Positions 21,774 through 54,200 of a DNA stretch of 64,000 nt are shown piece by piece (position 1 is the first letter of the stretch; each line of letters begins with the position of its first letter). Under the pieces are notes generated by a model. It was not told where the DNA came from. It saw only the letters and a list, made by a program, of their open reading frames with translations, and searched no databases. Position numbers and translations under genes: made by a program. The DNA comes from Undaria pinnatifida (taxonomy: Eukaryota; Sar; Phaeophyceae; Laminariales; Alariaceae): the NCBI GenBank assembly GCA_012845835.1, contig JABAKD010000011.1, positions 14,012,214 through 14,076,213 of the forward strand, given 5' to 3'.

Positions 21774-22996
21774 GATGACTCGGACACTACCGGATTGTTC
21801 GTTCAACTACGTAAGCGTTCAACTAAGCACTCTGTGCCTCCTAGGCCGAAATCCCGGGATACGATGCAACGGTTAGGTTCTATGCGACTAGGAGGGTACG
21901 GCCACGTGGTTTATATCACCAGCTGCGGCCTGCGTCCCTCGCGCACTCGCGGTGACACTGCAATGATACCCTGTGTGCTGTTACTCAACACACGTCATTT
22001 TGGTGTTTGTGGAAATATGGAAGCGCTACCGTTTCCGGGGGTCGGGGTTTATACTTTGAAGAGCATCCTCCTCTGTTCAGCCAGCAGAGAGCGAGGCGCC
22101 AAAGGCCAGAGACCACAAGCCCAAGGACTCCAGATCTTTACCACCTAGTGAGAGACAGTGGCGTGGAAATCCCGGTAGTCCCTTGCTCAACTCGTACTGG
22201 CCTTCCACTACCCTTCTTGCCTGTGAGAGGCGACAAACAATCCAGCACTGCAATTCAAAATCGCCAGCTCTCCCATCCAGGACCTGCGATATTTTAAAGG
22301 CGATACCGAGGCAATTCAGAGGCCCAGTGCTCACGCAGCCTGGTCTGCCTGCGCGGGGAAGCGCCGAGCTAGCGTTGGCAATTATACCAGCAAGAGAGGG
22401 CAGCAACTGCAACCGGACCGAAAATTCCCTTTTTTTTGTTTCTGCACGAGAGCTCCCACCAGGACTTTGGTCAGGGTTCTCGCTGTCCAGCGTCTTGTGT
22501 CTACGGCGCAAGCTCCTCTCTCTCCGTAGGGTCCGATTGCAAGCAAGGCTAGACTAGACAACAGCTGGCGCATCTACGTAGCCGCTGCCGGACTGAGGAA
22601 TCAGCTGCAATTGTGCGGGTATATCTGCCTCTCTGTGCTGCAAGGCACAGCAGTGTATGCCCCGACTTGACCGCCATCTGCTATCCAATTTCTTGCAAGC
22701 AACCAGTCGGCGGTACCCATTGGCACCGCCTGGGCAGCACAACGGCAGCATAGCAGCCCGGAGTGAGATAGATCTTTGACACCTAATAGCTGGTTTCAGG
22801 GAAGAGACGGGAGACGGGGAGGGGGGGTAAGAGGTCTGCCATATCTGCTTGTTCGCTGTTGAAGCTACTACATCGAACGTATCGAGAGGATTTGCAGGAG
22901 GTGGATTGGTTTGCATTTTTTAGCTTCGGAAAGGATCTTTGACTTTGGACAGCGTCAGCAGCAGCGAGCAGGAGGCTCGACGTGAGGCAAGTAACA
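21774..22996. promoter_or_regulatory. Divergent intergenic region between secA and DCAF7
   Basis: The two start codons face away from each other, 1.2 kb apart, so both promoters and 5' UTRs must lie here unless upstream non-coding exons exist. The DNA is mostly unique and free of satellites, unlike the introns. I see no convincing TATA box or paired motif. ORFs at 22077-22511 and 22554-22916 have no recognisable protein and are probably chance. Confidence 0.4.
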
Positions 22997-42075
<19,079 letters not shown>

Positions 42076-43965
42076 GGAAATAAGGAGGTTTTTGAAGAGG
42101 GGGGGGGTTACGAGGGGGATTAGAGGTTGGCCAGGGTCGTGTGCCGTTCGCTGCGTTGTAGCGTGTTGTTGAGCGACATCCTTGATGAATGCCAACGCGT
42201 TATCATCTCGTACCGCTCGATTTTGGGGTATTTTTTCGACACGAGTTGTTGAGTTGCGTTTTTTAGGGGATATGGGGCAGAACGACTTTGTCTCGGTTGC
42301 GATTTTTTTCTTTTTTCAAATTCCTGAAGAATTGCATCGTGGTTGCGTTTCGTTTGACGTCGGCTTGGTTGGCCGGGGTTGTCGTTGTTATGAGTGACGG
42401 TGTTCCATATTCGACGGCATTTTGTTGGGGACAGTCGGCGACTTTGCCTGATCTCAGCGTGACACCAGGGGCATATTTGAATGGTGTCAATGCTTCGACT
42501 TTTGAACGCTGCGCAGGAATAACCAACCGCTGACACAAGGTGTGGGTGCTGTGTCTTAAGGATACCTTAAGGATATATTTCATGTACGATACACAGGTAT
42601 TGCGGCTCGTATATGCCTGGTAAAAGCGAAGCAAGGAGTTGGGTACCCTTTTATGTATATACATGAGTAGTAGTGGGGGAGAGACGGGGGGGGGGTGACA
42701 CACGGTGGTGCTTCTGATTTAGGGAGAGCCAGCTCGTCGTCGTATGCGACGATATAGTACAACCACAAGCAGCGGAGTTTGCACCTATTGATGCGAGTCA
42801 GACACTCATTGCGGACAGCTGGCTATCGTATGGCCCTCGCGGTCTTTGCGACTCAACCTTCGAGGACACTTACGCCTGCTCTTTGGGGAAGTGACCATTA
42901 GGAGTGAACGAATGGTGATTGTTGTCGCCGAGGCAACCAGAAAACGACGAAAGCCCCATCTGTCGACGTTGGACTATCAGTAAGACGAGCACCACACCTA
43001 TCAAGTACGTATGTACCTGGTATCAGGCATGAGACAGACAGTCAGCTTTGGTCGATCGTTGATGGCGGAGATTTTGTTCCGTGCCTGCTGCCTGGTGATA
43101 TAAAATCGAACATAAAAGATGATTACGCGTTTTAGTTTATTACCTCGTTTTTTTTTCAAGAGTGTCGGTGCGTCTATTATAGTCGTTCTTATATAGTCTA
43201 GTCAGTCGTATCCGTCAGTCGAAAAAGACCTTTTTCGACTGGATGGAGGAGACCAAAACACGTTAGACGGTCGAAAATAGATCGTTTTGCTACTCTAAAA
43301 AGGTACTCCACAAATTTCAGCTAGGTTTTCTACGTTATACACTAACACATGGTGGATGATGCGGTTCCAAAGAGGAGGTGCGTTCACTTGTCGCTGACTT
43401 GGAAGCTTCCTATTATAAAAAATGAAAATACACTCCAGCTGTGAGATCGAAGATTTCGTCGAAACTCATCTTTGCAAGCTGTGTGATACTCTGATCGCGC
43501 GTATTACGGGTTGTGTATCCTCATTAAGGACATAGGTCGGCGAATCCCTTACAACTACAGTGTAGCTATCAGAGTCTTCCTACTATACGACCGCCAAACC
43601 TACATTATTAATAGTACCAAAAGCACCTGATTGGGACTACACCGGGGAAAAGCACCCCAATGAATATTGTTGGCGCTGTATTTCCTGTAGATTCTTGTTT
43701 GATTTGTATTATTAATAGAATGCAACATCAAATAGCATGATCGATCGTATATTACTACGGTAGTTCGTAGATACTGACTGCCTGTATTGCTGCTGTGGTT
43801 GATGAGAACCGCATACCTAGCCCAGCGACCTGAAAAGACGAGCGTGGGGGCACTGCATCACCACACACAGTAGCAGAGAGACATGCATCGCAGATCGCAA
43901 TTCAAATTTTACACAAATTTATCATGTTTGATCTTTCAATTCGATCACCGAATATTTTTCGGGGG

Positions 43966-43998
<33 letters not shown>

Positions 43999-44759
43999 TC
44001 ACATTAACTGTTTTGTTGTTGTTCTCACATTAACTGTTTGGGGGTAAAATATTACGAGGCAATCCGGTCCGTCCAAGAGAGAAGCTTGCTTGCTTTTGCT
44101 CCTGCTGCCTGCACACACAAACACTGCACGCTTCATCCGCACCCAAGGTATACAAGTATGCGTATATGCGTCACTCGGTGACAGCCTCAGACCTTCCGGA
44201 ATGCTGTGGGGGTACCTACCTGCGTACCTCGAATTCCTAAACCGAGCGCGCGAAACAATCCAAACAGCCGAACAAATCGAACTGCAACAACAGCAGTGAT
44301 CCCTCTCTGTAATGCCGATTTAGTAGTGCTGGTTACCCGATATAGTGCCCGTTATTTCGCTGGAACAGTTGAAATACTGTTAGGAATTGTGCCTGTTTCC
44401 TTTATAATGCTGGTAATTCCTGTTGGAACATACCAAGTCTGTTGTCCTTCTCCGCAGATTTCATGAAAACATGCACTGAAGGCGTGTCTGCGATGTCGGG
44501 AAATCGGGGCCGCCCAATCTCATTTGAGAGCCGGTACAACGGCAAACTTCACTTCACTTGTACTTTTTTTTTGGGGGCTGGATTTTGGTGTTGGCTGTGT
44601 GTGCTGCACTAAATAATCCCAATCCAATGACGTCTGCTTGAAGGTGCAGTGGGAAGCTAGCATCCGCAGCTAGAGATACCCCGGGTGAAGCAAGCACCCC
44701 TCGACAGGCGCCGGGGCTATCCCTGCCCTGTCTGGCACGGTGTTGTCCTCCGAGTTGGC
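42076..44759. other. Intergenic region between DCAF7 and the downstream gene
   Basis: Mostly unique AT-balanced DNA. It contains a CAGCTGTGAGATCGA-family left end (43419-43577, plus), a short TTG run (43963-43998) and a minus-strand stretch (42120-42703) of broken ORFs without a recognised domain. Transcription ends and starts of the flanking genes must lie here but show no clear signal. Confidence 0.5.
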
Positions 44760-45292
44760 ATGGAATTTGCCGCACCGGTGTCTCAGAGACACGAGTTATT
44801 CTCCAAGCAGCAATTTGAAGCAAGGGACGCAGCGGAGTTAGTAGGGGCAAAGAGCAGTGCGGCCGGATCATCGAGACACGTCGTTGCTAGTGCTGCTGCT
44901 GCTTCCGAGGTAGCAGCTGAGAGCAGCTCGAAGAGCAGCACCCCCAAGGCGATGAAGGACGATATGCTGGACTCTGTGCCGGGGTCGGCGGTGGGAGGTT
45001 GGCAAGAGCAGCAACAGCAACAGCAGCAGCAACAGCAGAAGCAGCAGCAGCAACAACAACCGCAGCAGCAGCAGCAGCAACAGGCGGGCGGCGGGCGAGC
45101 CGGGGGAGATCAGGCGGCTATAGCGCCGCTAGAGACTAGCCAACTCGATCCCAGAGCCCCTGTGCGGAAGGGCAAATGGACCCCGGAGGAGGAAGTGTAC
45201 ACCACCAAGATTATCAACGACTTCAACAAAGGGCTGCTCCCGCTCGCCCCGGGAACGACCCTCCGGTCATACCTAAGCGAGAAGTTGAACTG
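44760..45292 (+). CDS. Exon A of the CDPMRITKKFAG protein
   Basis: First in-frame ATG at 44760. 177 codons plus 2 nt. Encodes the low-complexity N-terminus, poly-Q and the first half of the conserved domain up to SEKLN. Donor AACTG|GTGAGG splits the Cys codon. Confidence 0.85.
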
Positions 45293-48200
45293 GTGAGGGG
45301 AAGGGAGGGGGGGCACTGTTATGACAGCTAGGCTTGATGGTACGTAGCGTATAGGCGGGATGATGGCAATTATGTGGGTTATGCTGCAACCGAACACTTT
45401 CCTCCCGACTCTCGGAATGGGCTCTGCTTCCTCAATCAGGGACATGGGTGGTGCTAGGCGACGTGGGGGTCTTTGGGGGAACACGGTGTTGCGTGCGCAC
45501 GTCCGCGCAGTGATGACCTTCAACATGCTTGTTTGCTTGGTTTGCCCACAACGCGGATCCATGTTTGAAGCTTGCATCCTCACGAGTGCAGCAGCAGCAG
45601 CAGCACTGGCAGCAGCAGCTGCAGCTGTAGTTCTGCGCTCTCTTTTGTTGCTGCAACGTTGTACTGAGACCTGTGCGTGTTTGATCTTGATCTTCAGCGT
45701 GGTTTTACTATAATGGCCGTCCGACGTCGAATCGTGCACAGCAGGCTGTCCTGTTCTGCTGTCCTGTCGTGCCTGCCCCCTCCTTTTCCCCCCCCTGGAG
45801 GATCTACGAGCAGCCTGGGAGCGGATCTCGCGCACCACGATGCATACATACATCAGTACCTGGTACATCTTTTGCTCCGCATTGAAGCTCCAATACAATA
45901 CTAAAGCTGCAGTAGTTTCAAGTGCAACATCATACAAGTATACAAACACCATGAACTTTGAAAACCTCATTGCAGCCAAGTCAACCGCAGCCCCCCCCAC
46001 CACAGCCACCAAAACGGGTCCTAGTTGAACCCCCGCCAAAAACCCGAACCAACCACACACACACACCCCGCCAACCCCCCCTCCCGCCTCCTTCTCCTAG
46101 TGACCCCATGCGTATCACGAAGAAGTTTGCTGGCGCTTCGTGCATTGGCAAGCGCGTGTTCATGCCTGTGGAGCGCACGCCTGAAAACCTCATTGAGACC
46201 CACCGCAGCCGGCGCGAGCTGGAAGAAATGGAGCGGAAGTTCCACATCCGCCTTGAAAGCATGCGTCCCGGGGCCGCCCGAGCGAACGCCGCTGGAGCAT
46301 CCTCTTCAAAGCCGGGGGGGGGGTTAGGTGGATCGTTAGCCCCGGGGGCGAGTCCAAAGACTAGGAGGTCTACGGCTGCGCAGTCGGCTGGAGCCGGTGG
46401 GGGCGGGGGGGGCGGGGGAACTGCGCCAGCTGCAGCTTCTGCTTCTGCTGCTGCCGCTGTTGCGGGCGCTGTTTCTGTTGCCGCCGCGAGCGGAAGCAGT
46501 GCTGGAGTTGGAGGTGGGGGAGGCGGGGGGGGGAGGGGCAGGGGGGGGCAATCGACGAGGCGGGGGCGACATAGGGGTTCATCCACGTGGGGTTTCCGCT
46601 AGCAGCGGTGGCGGCGGCGGTGGTGGTGGTGGAGGCGGGATGGGGGGGGGTAGAACGACCTCCAGGTCACCGTCTCCGGGAGCTCACGGGCCTCACTCGG
46701 CTTGCGACGACTCTGCGCCTCATCCGGAGGGGTCGCCGGGTCGGAGGAGTTGCTGGGAGCGGGACGAGGAAGGGTATGGGCAGTATGACCCTATGGATCA
46801 GAGTCCATCTGGAGTAGACTCGGATGGTTCCTCCGAGAGCCCCTCGCGCCACACGGCGCCATACTCTGGGGTTGGCGGTGGTGGTGGCGGTGGCGGTGGG
46901 TATGGAGGCGGTGGGTACGGTGGGGGGGGGGGGGGGCGGGGGTGGAGGAAGGGGGGGGCACGAGCACGTGACGGGTTACTCGAGGTGTCAATGTGATAGT
47001 TGCAGCGGGCATAGTTCATTTGGAGCTGCTCACGGCAGGCGGGGCCGAGGCGGGGGCGGTGGTGGCGGGGGGGGGCAATACCGTCCCCACCAACACCATC
47101 AGCAGCAGGGGCAAGGGGGAGGGCGTGAAGGATACCATCGGCACGGGGGTGGTGTCCGGCGCGCCCACAACTTTCAGTTCGGGCAGGGGGAGCATGGGGG
47201 GGGGGTAGGGGCAGCCTCTGGCGGCGACCCTGACCAGGGAGGCCATCACGATGAGATGGAAAGCGGGGGGGGGGGGAGGAGGCGGTGGCGGAGCAGCGGG
47301 GGGGGGGGGGGGCGAGTGTCCCCGATGTCGGGAGCTGGGGTCGCTCGAGCTGGGGCTTGGGGGGGGCTCGGGGGCCCGCCTGGGGGGGCGATGAGCAGCG
47401 CAGCGCAGTTAGGCGCGCCGCGGACGCTTCCGCCCGCGGCGATGGCGGCCGCTGCTGTCATTAGGGAGGCGGGGGGGGGGGGGGGGGGGGGGCAGCGGTA
47501 GTGGGGCCCGGTCTCCTACCTGGCCTTTGCCGCGAGTTATTCCGGAAGGGTCGGAGATTTCTGACCAGGATGCAGGGGGTTTGCTTCTAGGCTTTTTCCG
47601 ATCGGTGCACGAGAAGGTCCAAACTGCGGCGGACGAGCTCGGAGAGGTGAGTGAGGGGAGGGGGTATATTAGCATCCCCTAGTTTCGAACGTTTTTTTAA
47701 TTACAACCCGTCATGTTCAATTGGGTAAGAAAAAAAAAAGATGGATTATAGATAAACAAACACCCCCTTGTGTAGTTTTTTCCCCCAATCAAACCCGTCC
47801 TTTTCATTGGGGGTGAGAAGGAAAAATGAATGAAGGATGAAACACCCCCTTGTTTAGAATGTCTTTTGAATTGAAACCCGTCAATTTCAAATAGAGGGCG
47901 GCTTGGGCGGGAGAGGAGGGTTGGAAAGAAGAATTGGTGTTCACCTCCTTGTTAAGAATGCTTTTCAAATTTCAACCCGTCTGATTCAAATGGAGAGGTG
48001 AGTGGAGGAGGAAGAGAAAGAGGAATAGTTTATCAAGCACATGAACGAATGGGCACCTCCTTGTTTGGATGCGTTTCAAATTGAACCCCTTCAAGTTTGA
48101 ATGGGCGGAGTGGACGCGTGGGGAGCCAATGGGAGGAAGAAAAGGAAACAATGTAACACATGAACGCATGGACACCCCTTGTTTAGATTTATTTCATCTG

Positions 48201-51200
48201 GCACTCGTCAAATGTAAATGGGTGGAGTGGACGCTTGTGAGAGTGCAGAAGGAAGATGAAGGATGGATGGACACATCGACCACCCCTTGTTTATAATGTT
48301 TCTTACGTTGAAACCCGTCATATTTTTGAATGGATGGAGTGGACGCTTGGGGAGGGAGAATGGAAGGAGGAAGGAAAGAAGGATGGGTGTACATGAACAC
48401 ACGAAAAGCCCCTTGTTTATTATGCTTTTCCAAGTTGAAACCCGTCAAATTTAAATGGCGTGGACGCTTCGGGAGGTGAGAGGAGGAAGGAGGAAACGAA
48501 AGGCAATATTTCGATAGGGGGGCCTAGGAAAAATATAAATAAATAAAGGAGAGAAATTTCCAAGGCTTGCGCAGGCATTTTCGTTACGGGTTGCCGTCAG
48601 CCATCGAGCTTTGCGACTTGCAACTAGTTTTGCTCCATAAAGTGCCCTCTGCTGCGGTGCCACTGCGAGCGCCACAGTTGGAACCCCTCCGTGTAAGCAA
48701 AGGTGTGGGTTGGCGGTCTACATGATAGTTGTGTCCCGTCGAGGCCTTGTTAGACTTAATATACTGGTTTTAGTATTTATTGAAGCGGTTCTCGGCGGTT
48801 GTCCGTAACTAGTCAGGAGTGCCGTCAAACGACATATGTGCGTGTACATATGTACAGTTGTTCCAACCGAACGCTGTTGTCAAGAGCTATCGCGGGTACG
48901 ATATATCTCCCATCAACTCGATTCGATGTTGCGTGTTAGATAGTAACGAAAAGGGCTCGAAAGCATCCTGCCAAGAGGCCGAAGGATAATGCGCACGCAC
49001 GACGTGCTACGTCGTCGTCCCTTTGAAAGTATTCGCCTCTACAGCCCAGGCACCAGTACGAATCGTAAATGGTCTTTGTGCAGCCTCGGGGTCATCAGAC
49101 GCAGACTCGTTATTACATGATTACATCCAACAGCGCGCGGCTTGGCGCTACTCGTATTACTGACCGCGAGGGCTGTTGCTGCGCTGCTGCTGCCATGCGC
49201 GGCGGTCAATCAGACGAACCACTCTTGGCGTAAGTATACGGACACTGGTGTTGTCTTGATAACGAAGAATAAAACGGCCATTATGTCGTTATATTGTTTT
49301 ATTCCCGCCAGTGTCATACCCCATCCATCCAATCAGTGTCAGTCGATCGCGTGTTGCTTTTGGTAGTTTTTTGTGATCCGTGATTGGTGGAATTTGACGA
49401 GATTCTAGGCCCCAATACTTCGAAATTCCCCCCAAGTACGAGTAGCTCAAGAAGAATGGGTGGACACCCCCTTGTTTAGCATGCTTTTCCAATTGAACAT
49501 CGTCAAATTCGAGTCGAAGACGCCTGAAGCCTTGTAAAGTTCCCCGTGGTACAGTAGAGACTCCTCTGTAGTGCCGGTATGTGCGCTATAGAGGGAAATA
49601 CAGGCACTAACTATACCGGCAACCGGCACTACTCCAAATACTGACACTGCTGGTTATTCCCACTTGTGCAAACGATGTCACAGGCACTAGCGGGCAGTCA
49701 GCATTACTCAACCGGCACCTCTACTGCTGCTCAATGTAATTTTGATGTTGTACCCGAAGCTGGTATATATTTATACCCCCCCCCCCCCCCCCCCCCCCCC
49801 CGCCCCCAATAATATACTGGTGCCAAAACCGTCAGATTTATCCCCTCGAAAGGATTTATAGCTTACATGCACAAATTGCCCCTTTCCCCCCCCCCCCCCC
49901 CGCCCCCCTCCAAACCCGCTCGCTTTTGATCAAAACCAAGCCCCCCTTTCCCTTCACAGCTGTCAGATTTTGTCCCCCTCAGAAACGGGTTTTATAGTTT
50001 CCGCGCACAGACTGACTAAAATCATCCTGTTGACCCTGATAGCTACACTGTAGTTGTAAGGGGAGTCGCCGACCTATATCCTTAATGAGGACACACAACT
50101 CGTAATGCGCGCGATCGGAGTATCACACACAGCTTGCAAAGATGAGTTTCGACGAAATCTTCGATCTCACAGCTGGAGTGTATTTTAATTTTTATAATAT
50201 TTATACGAACGTTTTTTTTTGTTTGTGTGGTTACGACTGCAGTATTCATTCAACGCAGCTCCAGACGGTCAAGTCTAGACTATGGCAGTATTATGGTGTT
50301 TAAGCTACTAATCTACAAGAGGGTCCGTCGGGATAAAGCATGCTGGATTGTCCCTCCCCCTCCCCCTCCCCCTCCCCCTCCCCCTCCCCCTCCCCCTCCC
50401 GCCATACGGAGATATTTTTGTAAACAGTACGGGCACGGAAACATTTGGAATGTGATATAGTTGACTTCCTCATTTGTAAGGTGTCGACGGCTGGTACACA
50501 TTTTGTCGTAAGTATACATATTTGCATAGTTGACCTGGAAACATCCATACTGGTCATGCCTATTAACAAGAATGATACCAGGTATATGTGTCAAAATGAG
50601 CGGTGGGTGCATCGCAGCTTTCAAAAATGAGTATCGACCCTGATGTTTTCGAACTCACAGCGGACAGCTGACGTATTTATAATATGTTCATACGTTTATA
50701 CTACACTACGTAACCCACAAGTGCCGGTACGTTGATAAGTCAGTAAATGGTCGATTGATAGTGACGTATTTAAAAGTAAAATATAGCAACGCTACGAGTA
50801 TGTTACCCACGGGTGCCGGTATGTTACTAGTCAAGCATCGAGTAAGTCAGTACATGCTCTATATATAGACTACTATACTTCGTTGACTACAGCGGCAGCA
50901 GCAGTCTTAACATGCAAGTATTGTATTACGCAGAGTATAATCTGTATAATAGTGCGTACTAAGATACGCTAGATTTATCACGAGTATTGCTGTGGATTTG
51001 TACGAGCAGGGCTGTGGGTTGGCTGCAACTCACGGCTATTTGATACCTGGTAGGTTTTTGGTGGGCTGGCGGAGCGAAAGCCCGCTATTAATATTTATTA
51101 ATATTAATTGCTGACGTAGTCTTTCAATACCTGGTAATTATCAAGTCTTTCTTTATAAACACAACACCACAACACCATATTCGTGGAGCCACAAGCGCGC

Positions 51201-54200
51201 CAGGTACCGACGGGTAGACAGATGCAAGGACACGGAACCCTGCACAAAAACCGCACAGAAGTATTTGCGCGGATATATACCGCACAAAAGTATTTGCGCG
51301 GATATATCATGATCAGAACGAAATGTGGTTACATGGCGAACATAGGGGAAGGTGTACGAGATTTTGTGTTTACCGTAGTTTCTGGTCTCTAGGAATGGTC
51401 CTCCTTAATACTCTTAGTATTAATAGTACTTGTATTAATATTTATACTGTGAATACCATCACTGGATACATAGTAATCAGAGCCCAACAAATGTGGTTAT
51501 TTATACTCTAAATGATACGGCTGTGGGTCGACTGCATTTCACGACTAATAACTAGTCGGTAGGTTAGTCGGTAGGTCGGCCGCCCCCCACGGACCTATTT
51601 GGCTTCATGTTTACATTTGAAAAGGCAAGAAATATAACCTAGATTCCCATAAGTTTCAACAGCCAAAAAAAAATGCTTCAGTTTTCACAAGAAAGCACCT
51701 AAGGGAAGTTACAGGAAACTCTGCCCCGGACTAGAAGACCGTGACTGCAATTGTTTCAGTCGCAATATTACCTGACGGGGATACCTCCGAAATAGCGAAC
51801 TCATCACGGAGCTTTATACGAAGCTAGCGGTGCCTACATTATGCCAGAAGTAAAGGTCTTAGATCCCGCCGTGGGGTTATTCTTTTAATATCTCTCAACC
51901 TTGCGCGAAACGCGAGCGTCGATGACGACGGCAAGTCCTGAACCATTTATCATATCATACAATACCGCACCATATACCACCGCACACCCGACAGCGTTTT
52001 CGCAAATCAACACACAAATTATATGATGTAACACTAACCGAGGAAGCTGCTCGATGGACCCACCGCTACAATACGACGCGGACTTAGACCACTCGTCGGA
52101 AGAACGCGAGCTGTACATGCATGTTGTTCCCCCATTTGTGTGTTTGCGTGTGGATCGCCCGCCCCGCGTGGCAGTGTCACAGGGCATGTGAGGCTTGAGT
52201 CCTTCGTGCCATCATATTTTTTCCTGCGTAGTGCGTCTTTTGCGGGAATTAGCATACGAGCATAATGCCAGCATAATCTCAGCTGAAGTAGCATAATCAT
52301 CGGTTTAGGAGCATAATGCTGTAGCGCAAAAACCGTAGCCGGATATTTGAATGTCCCCTGTGGATGACGCATCCGAAAAAAATATAAAACTTTGCGTAGT
52401 CTACGTGTGAAAAACGGACCAAGAGCACGCTCTGCCTCGTTGTCGGTGGCGGCTTATATGATACCAGATCATATCGCGAAAAGCACAGCTACTTTGTAGG
52501 TCGATAACACAAGATTGATCTCTGGGAGATATATTTGGAGCTATTTCGGCGTGGTTGGGAACATAACGGGGAATAAACCGCCTTTTTGGTGGTGGGATAA
52601 CAGCGTAATGGAGAGTACTTGCGGTACAATATGATTCTTCTTTTTGGTAGCACGTTGGGAAACAACGGGCCTAAAAGCGATGGTATAATCGGCGAAAAGA
52701 GGAGCATAAAGGACTCAAGCCTGCAATGTACGTGATTGTATCCACAGCCCGCAGCTATTAACAATACATACAAGTAGTTGTATGCCGAGTTGATAAAGCC
52801 TTCCTACTAATGAAAAAACCCAACAAGTCGGATAATCGGCACCTCCGTTTAGCGACTGACTATTAATCCGACTAATACGTAATCGGCGACTTAAATCGTG
52901 CCGACTCACAGCCCTACAAAAGTCTGAAATAGGAGAGGTACCAGGTTCCTGGTATAGGTTTTTGTCTTGATCTTGGGTTGTGATCGCCATGTATGGTCCC
53001 TCCGTGCTACTACTGCTACTACTGCTTCTACTACTACTACTACCACTACTACTACTACTACTATTAATACTACTACTGCTACTCCTGCTGCTACTACTAC
53101 TACTATTACTACTGCTGCTACTACTACTCCTGCTACTACTACGTTACTATTTTTATTTTATCTTTATTTTTTTCTCACACTTTTACTTTCCAGCTTCTGG
53201 ACAAGCCGTGGACACAGGTGTCATCCCTTCTCCCCCCCCGGTTCTTGCCTTCAAATATTTTTATCTCGCATGGGGTTCAGCAATCCCACTGCTCGTCGGT
53301 TTTTCATCGAGTGTTGCTGGCTCACGCTCTCGCGCTTTCCGCAAGTCAATTTGTGCATAAGAAAAAGTCCCAACGAATGTATACGAGTATGCACTCGGCG
53401 GGGCTCGAACTCACGAAACTGACCTATACCAGGCTCGAGGATAACCTGATACGCCACCGGGGCGACCGGCCTACTAATTATACTGCTACTACTACTACTA
53501 CTACTACTACTACTATTAATAGTGTGCTACATACTCGTAGTATTAATAGTACTATTTCGGGGTAACATAGTCCGAATCAAATATGGTTACTTCTATAATT
53601 GTTAAAATGTCGATATAAGTAGTAGGGCTGGGCACTGGTTCAGTATGTACTACTGTCAGTAGTAATCTGCTGGCAGTAGTAATCTACTGATTGACCCGGC
53701 CAGTATTTTCGCCAGATTTCCTTTCGTTGCTCCTCATTTTGTATTTTATTTTATTTTACTTTTTTTTTTTTCATATTCTTTCTTTTCCTCTCCTTTTATT
53801 TTCTGTCTTATCATTTTCTTTATTTTATTTCCACTTGGACTGAGTCTGACGTGCGTATGCGTAGTGATGGATATCACGTGTAATATACACGTGGAATATA
53901 TATTATAAAAATTAAAATACACTCCAGCTGTGAGATCGAAGATTTCGTCGAAACTCATCTTTGCAAGCTGTGTGTGATACTCCGTTGCATTCTTTCCAAA
54001 ACCGTCACATTTATCCCCTTAAAAAATTGTATAGTTTCCACGCACAGATTGAGCTGCCCCCCCCGTCCCCCCCCCCGCCCCAACCCCTCCCCCCTATGAT
54101 AAAACTGGTGCATTTTTTTTTTTTTCTTCCTAAAACCGTCAGATTTATCCCATTGAAGGATTTATAGTTTCCACGCACAAATTGCCCGCCCGTCGCCCCC

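Noticed and set aside
22077-22916. ORFs of 120-144 codons on the minus strand between secA and DCAF7
   Set aside because: No recognisable motifs; they overlap the expected 5' UTRs and have ORFs of similar length on the opposite strand.
45110-46586. Long minus-strand ORFs opposite the CDPMRITKKFAG gene
   Set aside because: They are shadows: the plus strand holds the conserved domain and matching splice junctions, while the minus frames are Pro/Ala-rich complements of the Gly-rich region.
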